DNA from: Bryobacterales bacterium
GTDB lineage: Bacteria; Acidobacteriota; Terriglobia; Bryobacterales; Bryobacteraceae
Direction of reading: 5' to 3'
Length of the DNA stretch: 64,000 nt
NCBI GenBank assembly: GCA_026954325.1
Contig: JAIXKK010000086.1
Span: 1-64,000 of the forward strand
Position numbers and translations under genes: made by a program. Of this stretch, positions 51,750-60,672 are shown in pieces (position 1 is the first letter of the stretch; each line of letters begins with the position of its first letter). The notes beneath the pieces are model-generated. The model saw nothing but the letters and a program-made list of their open reading frames with translations. It was not told where the DNA came from and made no database searches.

Positions 51750-52976
51750 CTAATTCGCTGTCTTCGAGAAAAGAGAGGAGAAGAGCCCCGACAGTGCGGA
51801 TGCCTTCCTTGCCGGCTGTTCGGCGCTCTTCGCGCGGGGGCACAATCTGTCCCCAAGCTGCGCCAGGCTCTTTCCGAAATTGCTGTTCGAGGCCACTGGC
51901 TTGCCTTCAATCAGCGCCCGATGGATTGCTTCATAGTCGCCCGGCAGCAGATGATACACGTCGCAATGCAGCGCCGTCTCAATCACGTCGCGCCCCAGCC
52001 CGAACTCCTTGTTGTACCGGTTCACGACAAGCCGGATTTTCGACCGGTTGATCCGATTCCCCTCGAGATAATCCATCGCCCGCTGAGCAGCCTGCAGCGA
52101 CGGCAACTCGTTTGTCGCCACCAGTAACACCTCATCGCTGCTTCGCGCCAGCGTCAGGTTCCATTCGCCGAACACGCTGCCCGCATCGAGGATCACCACC
52201 TCGTAAAAGCCCCGCGCGAACTCCACGATCATCGACGCATCCCGCAACTCATGCAGCCCCTCGTTTACCTGGTCCGGCGACAGCAGAATGTCCAGCCCCG
52301 CCTGTTGCGTCACGATTCCTTTCCAGACATCTCCGTCGAGCGAGGTGGACCGGCTTAGCGCGTCCACAAAACTGTAGTTCGACTTCAATTTCAATAAAAA
52401 GGACAGCGTGCCGGTCAGCGGATCCATGTCGGCAAGCAGTATTTTCTTGTGCCCCGCCCGCTTGTAGTGCTGTGCCAGGTTCGCCGCAATCGTCGTCGCT
52501 CCGCACGCCCCTTTTGCCGGAATGACGGTAATTATCTTCCCTTGCTTCTCCGGCCCGCTGTCGATTCGCTGCAGCGAAGCGATCCGCTCCAGCGAGTGAT
52601 CGAGTTGCTCCGGATCGAACGGCCGCACCAGAAACTCCACCGCTCCCTGCCGCATTGCCCTCAATATCGTGTCCGGGTTCTTGTAAGCCAGCAATACGAT
52701 GATCTTCACCCCAGGCTGGACGGCGAGTAACTCCCCAATCAACGCCAGCGCCCTTTCCGCATCGGAGATCAGATCAAGGAAGCAGAGGTTGGGCCCCTGT
52801 GCGCCGCCCAATTCGGCGAGCACCTGCCGCGCCGGATACGATTGCATTTCAAACACCGGCGTCTTCGGTATGTGTTGGGCCAGTATCGGTGACAGTTCGC
52901 CCGCTATCGTTTTGTTCGGAGTGATGAGGAGTGCTTTCCAGCTTCCCGATAAGGCGTCTATGTCAGATCGAGCCAT
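51750..52976 (-). CDS. CpaE/TadZ-like pilus assembly ATPase
   Basis: A 408-residue protein with an N-terminal receiver-like domain (residues about 10-125, lacking a clear phosphorylation Asp site: LCFLDLISDAERALALIGEL) and a C-terminal MinD/ParA-type ATPase (from about 145). The deviant Walker A is VIPAKGACGATTIAANLAQ; DMDPLTGTLSFLL is the Walker A' Asp, and VVILDAGSVFGEWN is Walker B. CpaE/TadZ localises tight-adherence pilus machinery at the cell pole; the other tad genes are absent here. The Ala before Cys in the loop departs from the usual KGG. It diverges from the LuxR-type regulator across 134 bases. A general role in polar placement is the safest inference. Confidence 0.85.
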   Translation of the reverse strand: MARSDIDALSGSWKALLITPNKTIAGELSPILAQHIPKTPVFEMQSYPARQVLAELGGAQGPNLCFLDLISDAERALALIGELLAVQPGVKIIVLLAYKNPDTILRAMRQGAVEFLVRPFDPEQLDHSLERIASLQRIDSGPEKQGKIITVIPAKGACGATTIAANLAQHYKRAGHKKILLADMDPLTGTLSFLLKLKSNYSFVDALSRSTSLDGDVWKGIVTQQAGLDILLSPDQVNEGLHELRDASMIVEFARGFYEVVILDAGSVFGEWNLTLARSSDEVLLVATNELPSLQAAQRAMDYLEGNRINRSKIRLVVNRYNKEFGLGRDVIETALHCDVYHLLPGDYEAIHRALIEGKPVASNSNFGKSLAQLGDRLCPRAKSAEQPARKASALSGLFSSLFSKTAN

Positions 52977-53054
52977 GAGTTACAATCTCTAAACCTATCC
53001 CCTCGATCGGCCGTTCCCACCAAAAACATGAGAGCGCTTCCCCTTAACTCTCAC

Positions 53055-53081
53055 TAAGACTGAGAGGCCCGCTTCCGATAA
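53055..53081 (+). promoter_or_regulatory. Sigma-28-like promoter candidate for the LuxR-type regulator
   Basis: TAAG (53055-53058), 15 bases and TCCGATAA (53074-53081) match the sigma-28 pattern TAAA-N15-GCCGATAA in three of four and seven of eight positions, with exact spacing. The start point would be near 53087, with GGAGGAG at 53092-53098 in the leader before the ATG at 53111. A FliA-type sigma gene lies 2.5 kb away. Confidence 0.35.
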
Positions 53082-53110
53082 GTGTCGCAAGGGAGGAGTC
53101 AGTCACCGTA

Positions 53111-53746
53111 ATGTCAGAACCGATCACCGTGGGTGTTTGCGAAACCCAGCCGCTCACAGCCGCGGGCTTGGCGTCCGTCTTGCAACAAAACGCCGGGTTC
53201 CGCTTCGCCGGCTCCGTCTTCTCGCTCGACGAAGCCGGCGCCTTCCTCGAACGCACCCGCCCACACGTCTTTGTCGTCGATAAATCCTTTGGGGTCCAGG
53301 CTGTCCTCGAGTGGGTCGCTGAACATCGCTCCGTCCGCCCCGGCTCCGCCCTCGTCGTCTGGGGCCTCTCTATCTCCGAGGCCGAAGCCCTCCGCTTCCT
53401 CCAAATCGGCGCCAAAGGCATCATTCGCAAAACCGCCCCCTCCGACGTCCTCCTCTCCTGCTTACAAACAGTCTCCAACGGCACAAGCTGGATGGAGGAT
53501 AGCCTCTTCCGCGAGTCCAACCGCCAGGACAAGCACCACCGCTCCGATCTTACCCCCCGCGAACATCAGGTCATGGAACTCGTCGAGCAGGGCTTCAAGA
53601 ACAAAGAAATCGCCCGCCAACTCGGAATTCGCCCCGGCACCGTGAAGATCCACCTCAAGCACATCTTCGAGAAAACCGGCGTCCGCGGCCGCTACGGCCT
53701 CGCCCTTAGTGGGATGAAAGACAAGGGTTTGCTGGCCCTCCCGTAG
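53111..53746 (+). CDS. NarL/LuxR-family response regulator, partly degenerate receiver
   Basis: A 211-residue two-domain regulator. The receiver (residues 1-125) retains the phosphorylatable Asp57 (FVVDKS) and Lys (GIIRKTA), but the usual acidic pair after the first strand is reduced to one Glu (VGVCETQPL), so phosphorylation-dependent control may be altered. The LuxR-type helix-turn-helix (LTPREHQVMELVEQGFKNKE, IARQLGIRPGTVKIHLKHIF) covers residues about 148-195. No histidine kinase gene is adjacent. A sigma-28-like promoter candidate lies just upstream, so it may be in the FliA regulon. A GGAGGAG stretch sits about 13 bases before the ATG. Confidence 0.88.
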   Translation: MSEPITVGVCETQPLTAAGLASVLQQNAGFRFAGSVFSLDEAGAFLERTRPHVFVVDKSFGVQAVLEWVAEHRSVRPGSALVVWGLSISEAEALRFLQIGAKGIIRKTAPSDVLLSCLQTVSNGTSWMEDSLFRESNRQDKHHRSDLTPREHQVMELVEQGFKNKEIARQLGIRPGTVKIHLKHIFEKTGVRGRYGLALSGMKDKGLLALP

Positions 53747-53779
53747 CTCCGTTCCGCCGGGCTGCCACGCCCCGGCCCC

Positions 53780-55468
53780 ATGCTATGCTGGGGCGTGTTG
53801 CCTCCCTATCGCCTCTTCCTCCTCTTTCTTATCTCATCCCGCCTTACCGCCCAATCTCCCTCCCTCCTCGACATCCTCCAACAGGAACTCAACCGCAATT
53901 TCACCGCCCTGCAATCCGCCGATCCCGCCCCCTACTTCCTCGCCTACGAAGCCGTCGATCAGCAGGCAGCCTCCGTCACCGCAATGTTTGGAGCCTTGGT
54001 TCGCTCCTCCTCTTCCGCTTCCCGTTCCCTCGACGTCACCCTTCGCGCCGGTTCCCCGAAATTCGATAACTACCACCGCATGCGCGGTGACCGCGCTCAA
54101 TTCACCGCCGGCGTCCAACTTCCTATCGAAACCAACGCCAATGCGATCCGCCGCCGCGCCTGGCTTGAGACGGACCGCATCTATCGCCTCGCCAGCCAGC
54201 GCCTCATCCGTCTCAAGGCCAACGCCCAGGTCAAAGCCAACGAGGAGGACGATTCCGATGATTTCTCCATCGAGGAACCCCAGATCCACGCCGCGCCGCC
54301 GGTCAGATTTGCTTTCGACAACAACGGCTGGGCAACCCGTGCGCGGGTGTGGTCCAGCGAATTCAACAAGCACCGCGGCATCCTCGCTTCCAGCGTGACC
54401 GTGGTGGCGGATGCGCAGACCAAGTACCTGGTCAACTCCGAAGGTTCGCGCCTCAGTCACGGCCGCTCATTTGCCCGCATCCTCATTACGGCTCAGGGCA
54501 AGGCCGGTGATGGCATGGATCTGGTGGCAACCGATACCTTCGAGGCTGAGACGCCGGCCCGGCTCCCTAATGACGCCGCCTTAACAGCGGCTGTCGCCAA
54601 GGTCGCCAATCACCTCACCGGCCTCATCCAGGCCCCGCCCGTCGATCCTTTCGTCGGCCCCGCCATCCTCAGCGGTTCCGCCGCAGGAGTCTTCTTCCAC
54701 GAAATCTTTGGCCACCGTATCGAGGGCCACCGCCAGAAAGACGAGACCGAAGGGCAGACTTTTACCAATAGCGTGGGCAAACCCGTCCTCCCCGCCTTCC
54801 TCTCCGTCAATTTCGACCCAACCCGTAAATCCATCGGCGGCATCGACCTCAACGGCTGGTATGATTACGATGACGAAGGCGTCAAGGCGCGCCCGGTCCA
54901 GGTCGTCGAGAACGGCATCCTCAAGACGTTCCTCATGTCCCGGTCTCCCATCCGAGGATTCCCGAAATCGAATGGGCACGGCCGCCGCCAGCCGGGAGCC
55001 GAGATCGTTTCCCGCCAGTCGAACCTCATCGTCGAATCCGCCCAAGCCGTCTCGAACGAAAAGCTGCGCGCCATGCTGGTTGCGGAAATCAAGAAACAGG
55101 GTAAGCCATACGGACTGTATTTTGAACAAGTTACCGGAGGATTCACGACCACCGGCCGCCAAGGGCTGCAAGCCTTCACCGTCATCCCCCTCCTCGTCTA
55201 TCGCGTCTATCCCGATGGCCGCCCCGACGAACTCGTCCGCGGTGTCAGCATTGTCGGAACCCCCTTGGCCAGCTTCTCCAAAATCATCGCCACTTCAGAC
55301 AAACCGGAAGTCTTTAACGGAATCTGCGGAGCCGAATCCGGCAGCGTCCCCGTCTCCGCTGTTTCGCCCGCCCTCCTGGTCACGGAAATCGAAATTCAGC
55401 GCAAACCAGCCGGCCTCGATTCCCCTCCGGCTCTTCCCCGGCCTACTCTCTCCGGAGGGGGTTTCTGA
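53780..55468 (+). CDS. Exported TldD-type metallopeptidase
   Basis: A 562-residue TldD/PmbA family protein with a signal peptide (LPPYRLFLLFLISSRLTAQ), unusual because classical TldD is cytoplasmic. The zinc motif HEIFGHRIEGH, of the TldD type HExxxH, stands at about residue 307, and the GGFTTTGRQGLQAFTVIPLL and later GTPLASFSKIIATSDKPEVF segments are conserved. The N-terminal domain carries long beta strands with the active-site groove. TldD/TldE degrade or process peptides such as CcdA and microcin B17 precursor; the exported form is probably a periplasmic peptidase working with the next gene. The stop overlaps the next ATG (TGATG), indicating coupled translation. Confidence 0.87.
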   Translation: MLCWGVLPPYRLFLLFLISSRLTAQSPSLLDILQQELNRNFTALQSADPAPYFLAYEAVDQQAASVTAMFGALVRSSSSASRSLDVTLRAGSPKFDNYHRMRGDRAQFTAGVQLPIETNANAIRRRAWLETDRIYRLASQRLIRLKANAQVKANEEDDSDDFSIEEPQIHAAPPVRFAFDNNGWATRARVWSSEFNKHRGILASSVTVVADAQTKYLVNSEGSRLSHGRSFARILITAQGKAGDGMDLVATDTFEAETPARLPNDAALTAAVAKVANHLTGLIQAPPVDPFVGPAILSGSAAGVFFHEIFGHRIEGHRQKDETEGQTFTNSVGKPVLPAFLSVNFDPTRKSIGGIDLNGWYDYDDEGVKARPVQVVENGILKTFLMSRSPIRGFPKSNGHGRRQPGAEIVSRQSNLIVESAQAVSNEKLRAMLVAEIKKQGKPYGLYFEQVTGGFTTTGRQGLQAFTVIPLLVYRVYPDGRPDELVRGVSIVGTPLASFSKIIATSDKPEVFNGICGAESGSVPVSAVSPALLVTEIEIQRKPAGLDSPPALPRPTLSGGGF

Positions 55469-57198
55469 TGAGATCCCTGCTCCTCTGCGTCCTGTCGCTC
55501 CCGTTGCTCCACGCACAGCCCGCCGATAAGGATATCGTCCTCAAAGCCATGCGCGACGAATTGGCGCGAGGCCGTTCGCTGCGAGTCATCGGAGATCCGC
55601 CCTACTTCATCGAATACACGTTGGACGACGCGGAAATGTATGGCGCCGGCGCGAATCTCGGAGCTCTCGTCCAGGAGCGCGTAAACCGCATCCGGAATCC
55701 CCGCGTCCGCATTCGTGTAGGCGGCATGAAACTGGATAACTCCAACCACATCTATAGCGATGTCTATCGCGGCTCCCGCTACGATCCCGGCCAGTTTCCC
55801 CTCGACAACAACTACGAAGTCCTTCGCATGGGCTTCTGGCTCGCCACCGACCGGACCTACAAGCAGGCCCTCGAAGCCCTGGCGCGCAAGCGCGCATCCC
55901 TCAAGAATGTGACGGAAACCAGCCAGTTGCCCGACTTCAGTCCCGCTCCGCCCGTAACCCTGCTCCTACCCGCCGGGCGCAAAACCATAGATGCCGCTGT
56001 CTGGAGAAACCGGGTCAAAAATCTCTCCGCCGTCTTTGCCTCCTATCCGAAAATCCTCAGCTCCGAAGCCGAAGTTGGCATCTCGCAAACCATCTCTTAT
56101 CTGGCCAACAACGAAGGTTCGGAAATTCGCGTTCCGGACAATCTCGCAACCATCCGCATCAAGGCCTCCGCGCTGGCCCCGGATGGCGGAGCCGTGCGCG
56201 ATCACGCCATGTTCTTTTCCATCGACCTCGGCAGAATGCCGGAAGAAGACCAACTGAAAAAAGCCGCCGTTGCGGTCGCCCAAAACGTAACTGCCATGGC
56301 CTCCGCGCCGGTGCTCGAGAGTTATTCCGGACCGGTCCTGTTCGAAGGCGCAGCGGGAGCTCAACTGATCGCCGAACTCCTTGTTCGAAATTTCTCCTAT
56401 TTTCGTCGTCCAGTGACCGATCCCGATCGTCCCCTCAATCTGCCATCCGGCGAACTCGAAGGCCGCCTTGGTTCCCGAATCCTGCCCGATTGGATCGACA
56501 TCCTCGACGACCCGACACAGAAGGAGTGGCGTGGCATCCCGTTGCAAGGCTCCTATCTCGTAGATATGGAAGGAGTCGTTCCGAAACCCGTGCAAATGGT
56601 CGAAAAGGGCGTTCTGAAGGCCTACTATACGACCCGTCAGCCAATTGAAGGCTTCCCCACTTCCAATGGCCATGCCAGGCTGCCGGGATTCCTCGGTAAC
56701 AACACCGCCCTCGCCGGCAACGTCTTTGTCAAAGCCGGCCAGAGCAGTTCAGCCGCTCAACTGAGAACACGAATTCTCGAACTGGGCAGGCAGCGGCGCA
56801 AACCATTCGTTATCATCGTCCGCAAGATGGACTTTCCTTCCAGTGCCGGCTTTGAAGAACTGCGCAGACTCGGCGGCGGGCGCGACGGCCAAACCATCAG
56901 CATCCCACTGCTCGTGTACAAACTCTTTCCTGACGGCAGGGAAGAACTGGTTCGCGGCGTCCGGTTCCGGGGACTCGATACCCGCGGCCTGAAGGACATC
57001 CTCGCGGCCTCGGATGAGCTCTTCGCGTTCCACTACCTGGAAAACAGGGCTCCCTTCGCCCATATGGACGCTGGCGGTTATGTGGCTGGTACGACAGTCG
57101 TAGCTCCGGAACTCCTCTTCGAGGACATCGAACTGGAGAAGATCCCCGGCGAACTGCCTAAGCTTCCTCTCGTGCCGCCCCCGCCATTGGCCAATTGA
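55468..57198 (+). CDS. Exported TldE/PmbA-like protein lacking the zinc motif
   Basis: A 576-residue homologue of the preceding protein, also exported (RSLLLCVLSLPLLHAQ). The region aligned to the HExxxH motif reads GPVLFEGAAGAQLIAELLV, without the His and Glu zinc ligands, so this partner resembles TldE/PmbA, which forms heterodimers with TldD and is inactive alone. Other family features remain, such as QTISYLANNEGSEIRVP, DMEGVVPKPVQMVEKGVLKAYYTTRQPIEGFPTSNGHA (in two parts) and PLLVYKLFPDGREELVRGVRF. The gene starts on the last base of the tldD stop. I infer an exported heterodimeric peptidase. Confidence 0.85.
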   Translation: MRSLLLCVLSLPLLHAQPADKDIVLKAMRDELARGRSLRVIGDPPYFIEYTLDDAEMYGAGANLGALVQERVNRIRNPRVRIRVGGMKLDNSNHIYSDVYRGSRYDPGQFPLDNNYEVLRMGFWLATDRTYKQALEALARKRASLKNVTETSQLPDFSPAPPVTLLLPAGRKTIDAAVWRNRVKNLSAVFASYPKILSSEAEVGISQTISYLANNEGSEIRVPDNLATIRIKASALAPDGGAVRDHAMFFSIDLGRMPEEDQLKKAAVAVAQNVTAMASAPVLESYSGPVLFEGAAGAQLIAELLVRNFSYFRRPVTDPDRPLNLPSGELEGRLGSRILPDWIDILDDPTQKEWRGIPLQGSYLVDMEGVVPKPVQMVEKGVLKAYYTTRQPIEGFPTSNGHARLPGFLGNNTALAGNVFVKAGQSSSAAQLRTRILELGRQRRKPFVIIVRKMDFPSSAGFEELRRLGGGRDGQTISIPLLVYKLFPDGREELVRGVRFRGLDTRGLKDILAASDELFAFHYLENRAPFAHMDAGGYVAGTTVVAPELLFEDIELEKIPGELPKLPLVPPPPLAN

Positions 57199-57220
57199 GG
57201 TTTGCCGGAGAGCCATCGGA

Positions 57221-59536
57221 ATGGGAATTCTCGGACGTACGCTCTTCAAAGAGATCACCACGGGAGCGCTCCTTGGCGCCGTCCTCTTCACCTTCATTCT
57301 CTTTCTCCAGCGGCTCGGACGCCTGTTCGAACAACTTGTCACCAGCACGGCCACCGCGGAGCAAATCGGGGGTTTGTTCCTCCTGATTCTCCCCCAAACT
57401 CTCGTATTTACCATACCGGTTGGAGTGCTCGTCGGAATCCTCATTGCCATTGGCCGCATGTCAAGTGACGGTGAAATTATCGCCATCCGCTCCGCTGGCG
57501 TCCCCAGCCGGCGGCTCCTCGTCCCGGTGTCCCTGTTCGCCGCCCTCGGAGTGGCTCTGGCGGCCTATACCTCCTGCATTCTCACCCCCTGGGCCAAGAG
57601 GGAAACCATCAATATTCTCAATACAATGGCCGCCGGACAGTTGACCGCGGAGATTCAGCCGCGCATCTTCGAGGAGCAGTTCCCCAATCGCATTCTCTAC
57701 GTCGAAGATGTAAGCACGGGCCCCCCATTCCGCTGGCGTCACGTCTTCATGGCCGATTTGCGGCCATCCTCCGAACGGGATGGCGCCGGCGATCGCGGTG
57801 ATGATCCCCGGATCACGCTCGCCCGTCAAGCCATTGCTGTGCCCGACCTGGCAAACAACCGCATCCAACTCTCGCTCATCGACGGTAGTAGTTTTGAAGT
57901 CGCCAAAGATATCACCCAATACTTCGCCACTTCCTACCCGAAGGGACAGCAAGCCTTGGATGCCCCCGAACGCAAGGAAGTTCGCACCATGGATTTCGGC
58001 GAATTGGACATGCAGCCGCTCTATCAGCAAATACATACAAATGTAGAAGCTGCCATCGAGTTCCATCGCCGCCTTGCCCTTCCCGTCGGCTGCCTCGTCC
58101 TTGCCTTGGTTGCCCTCCCCCTCGGCGTCTCTTCCCGCAAAGGCGGCAAGTCCGCTGCCTTCGTTCTCACGGTTGCTTTGGCATTCCTCTACTACATGGG
58201 CTTGATCAGTATCATCGGACTGGCTCGCCAGAAATCCTTGCCCGCCGGATTCGCCGTCTGGCTTCCGAACATCTCTTTCTTTCTGCTGGGCGCCGTGATG
58301 ATCGCCAGGTTGGAACTGCCGGGTGACAGGGATTGGGGAGGCGCTCTCTGGGAAAGGATGGTGCGCCTTTGGGCGTGGTTGCGGAGCCCGTTTGTGCCGA
58401 AAGAGGAGGGCGTCGTCCGCGGTCTCCGTCTTCCACTACTGCCGCAAATCATTGATACCTATATTCTTTCTTCCTTCCTCTACTACTTCGCCGTGCTCCT
58501 TTTGAGCTTCGTGGGAATGACGCACGTCTTCAACTTCTTCGAACTGCTGAGCGACATTATTAAGAACCATATCCCGATGTCCCGGGTGGCCACCTACCAC
58601 CTGTTCCTTACGCCGAAGCTCATCTATGATTTCGCCCCCATGAGCATTCTGGTGGCGGTGCTCGTCACCTTCGGACTGCTCTCCAAGTCCAATGAGATCA
58701 CCGCCATGAAAGCCTGTGGCGTCAGCGCGTACCGCCTTGCTATTCCTATTCTTGCCGCCGGCGGCGTCTTCAGTGGCGCTCTCTTCGCCTTCGACTACTA
58801 CATCGTTCCCGAAGCAAACCTCATCCAGGACGCCATCCGTAATGAGATCAAGGGCCGCCCCGTCCAGACCTACCTCCGCCCGGACCGCAAATGGATCCTC
58901 GGCCGCGGCCCCTGGATCTACTATTACAAGCACTTCGATCCCGGCTCCGACGTCATGGTAGGCGTCAGCGTCTACGTCTATGACAAGCCGTCCTTTCAAC
59001 TCAGACGCCACATCTTCGCCGAGAGCGCCCGCTGGGAGCCCTCCATCAAGCACTGGGTCTTTCAGAACGGCTGGATGCGGGAATTCAAGGGAATACGCGT
59101 CACCCAGTTCGACAACTTTCAGGGTAGAACCGCCACCTTTGCCGAACTCGATGAACCCCCAAACTACTTCTTCCGCGAACTCAAGCAGGACAAGCAGATG
59201 AATTTCCACCAGCTTGCCTCCTACATCCGGGAACTTCAGCAAAGCGGCTTCGACACGGTTCGACTACAAGTGCAGTATGAAAAGAAATTCTCGGTCCCGC
59301 TCTTCGCCCTCATCATGGCCCTCATCGCCATTCCCTTCGCCTTCTTCTCCGGAAATCGCGGAGCCATGGCCCCCGTCGGAATCAGTCTTGGCATCGCCAT
59401 CTGCTACGGCGCCTTGAGTCAACTGTTTGAACAGATGGGCAATGTCGGCCAACTGCCCGCTCAACTCGCCGCCTGGAGTCCGGACGTCCTCTTCTGCCTC
59501 GCCGGAACCTACTTCCTCATGCGTGTCCGTACGTGA
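57221..59536 (+). CDS. lptFG: Fused LptF-LptG lipopolysaccharide export permease
   Basis: A 771-residue inner-membrane protein made of two YjgP/YjgQ units. The LptF-like half (residues about 1-390) has a first membrane segment FKEITTGALLGAVLFTFILF and a periplasmic jellyroll, then LPVGCLVLALVALPLGVSSR; the LptG-like half follows from about residue 405 (LPQIIDTYILSSFLYYFAVLLLSF) with its own jellyroll and ends MALIAIPFAFFSGNRGAM. In most bacteria LptF and LptG are separate genes forming a heterodimer with LptB2; here they would work as one chain. The ATPase LptB is not nearby. It starts 23 bases after the PmbA-like gene and probably shares that operon. Confidence 0.93.
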   Translation: MGILGRTLFKEITTGALLGAVLFTFILFLQRLGRLFEQLVTSTATAEQIGGLFLLILPQTLVFTIPVGVLVGILIAIGRMSSDGEIIAIRSAGVPSRRLLVPVSLFAALGVALAAYTSCILTPWAKRETINILNTMAAGQLTAEIQPRIFEEQFPNRILYVEDVSTGPPFRWRHVFMADLRPSSERDGAGDRGDDPRITLARQAIAVPDLANNRIQLSLIDGSSFEVAKDITQYFATSYPKGQQALDAPERKEVRTMDFGELDMQPLYQQIHTNVEAAIEFHRRLALPVGCLVLALVALPLGVSSRKGGKSAAFVLTVALAFLYYMGLISIIGLARQKSLPAGFAVWLPNISFFLLGAVMIARLELPGDRDWGGALWERMVRLWAWLRSPFVPKEEGVVRGLRLPLLPQIIDTYILSSFLYYFAVLLLSFVGMTHVFNFFELLSDIIKNHIPMSRVATYHLFLTPKLIYDFAPMSILVAVLVTFGLLSKSNEITAMKACGVSAYRLAIPILAAGGVFSGALFAFDYYIVPEANLIQDAIRNEIKGRPVQTYLRPDRKWILGRGPWIYYYKHFDPGSDVMVGVSVYVYDKPSFQLRRHIFAESARWEPSIKHWVFQNGWMREFKGIRVTQFDNFQGRTATFAELDEPPNYFFRELKQDKQMNFHQLASYIRELQQSGFDTVRLQVQYEKKFSVPLFALIMALIAIPFAFFSGNRGAMAPVGISLGIAICYGALSQLFEQMGNVGQLPAQLAAWSPDVLFCLAGTYFLMRVRT

Positions 59537-59542
59537 TTCCGT

Positions 59543-60583
59543 CTAACCTTGGCTGACTGTCGAACGCTGAATCTGCACCAACGGCCCCTGTGCCTGCTGC
59601 GCGGGAGCATGAACCTGTGGATCGCGCCAGAAATCCATGTACCCGGTCTGGTGCGCGCAACTCACCGTACAGTACGGCGCGCACCCCTTCTGGGTAAGGT
59701 ACTCCCGCCGGATATCCTCAACAGTGTACCCTTCCAGAGGCTTCCCCGGATACCCGCGCTGTTGAGAGCAGTAGTGCACCAGCCCATCTTCACAGACGTA
59801 CAAATAACGCGCGCCGGCACGGCACCGCCAGTCATTCGGCCGTCCATCGGCAATGGCGTCCTGAAATTCGTTGAAGCGCGAATAGCCCTTCTTCTCCATC
59901 GCCTTCATCGCGCGGTACACTCCCCGTTCCCGATCCCGCAACGGGCGCAGTTGACCGTCTCCGTCATGAATGATGCCGATGGTCGACGTGAATCCGAACT
60001 CGAGGGCACGCTTACCGACGATGAGCGCGTCCTCCGGATTGTGAATCCCGCCACCCACCACGGAATTGATGTTGACGTGGAACTCCGCATTCTCCGACAA
60101 CCATCGTAAACGCTGGTCCAGCGTCTTCAGGCTCTTCTTCGATACATCGTCCGGCTTCACGTTGTCGATGCTGATCTGCATGTGGTCCAGTCCGGCCCGG
60201 TTCAGCCTCTGGATCCGCTCCACGTTCAACAAGTAGCCGTTTGTGATCAGCCCCGCGATGATCCCCCGTTTGCGCATCCTCGCGATGATGTCGTCCAACT
60301 CAGGATGCAGCAGTGGTTCGCCGCCGCTCAGCGTCACTACGGTAGTTCCCAGATTCGCCAACAAATCCACTCGCCGCAGCATGGTGGCTACGGGAACCGG
60401 CTTCGAGTAATTGTCGTATTCGTTGCAGTAGCCGCAATCCAGATTGCAGCGGCGGATGGGGATCAGGTGCGCGAGTACCGGATGGCTGGTCGAAACCAAC
60501 CCCTTGGTGATCATTCTCAGCTCGCGCATCCGGCGGAAAGCCGACTTCCATCCCCGCCGAAGTTTAGACGCCTTTGAACTCAT
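59543..60583 (-). CDS. Radical SAM protein
   Basis: A 346-residue radical SAM enzyme. The [4Fe-4S] cluster motif is CNLDCGYC ([14 protein letters not shown]) near residue 48, followed by [19 protein letters not shown] and [20 protein letters not shown], typical of the family. The C-terminal part holds further Cys residues in [21 protein letters not shown] and [15 protein letters not shown], arranged like a SPASM or twitch auxiliary cluster. The substrate is not predictable: neighbouring lptFG, LolA-like and acyl-CoA dehydrogenase genes offer no clear hint. ATG at 60583 is preferred to the one 27 bases upstream, since [12 protein letters not shown] reads like a normal N-terminus. It is convergent with lptFG. 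Confidence 0.87.
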   Translation of the reverse strand: MSSKASKLRRGWKSAFRRMRELRMITKGLVSTSHPVLAHLIPIRRCNLDCGYCNEYDNYSKPVPVATMLRRVDLLANLGTTVVTLSGGEPLLHPELDDIIARMRKRGIIAGLITNGYLLNVERIQRLNRAGLDHMQISIDNVKPDDVSKKSLKTLDQRLRWLSENAEFHVNINSVVGGGIHNPEDALIVGKRALEFGFTSTIGIIHDGDGQLRPLRDRERGVYRAMKAMEKKGYSRFNEFQDAIADGRPNDWRCRAGARYLYVCEDGLVHYCSQQRGYPGKPLEGYTVEDIRREYLTQKGCAPYCTVSCAHQTGYMDFWRDPQVHAPAQQAQGPLVQIQRSTVSQG

Positions 60584-60672
60584 GGGAATGCAACACTTAT
60601 TCAAACACAAAGCAATTGGACTGAACAGTGCTCACACCCCGAATGCCCGATTTCTCCCCCTGAAAGGCGATA

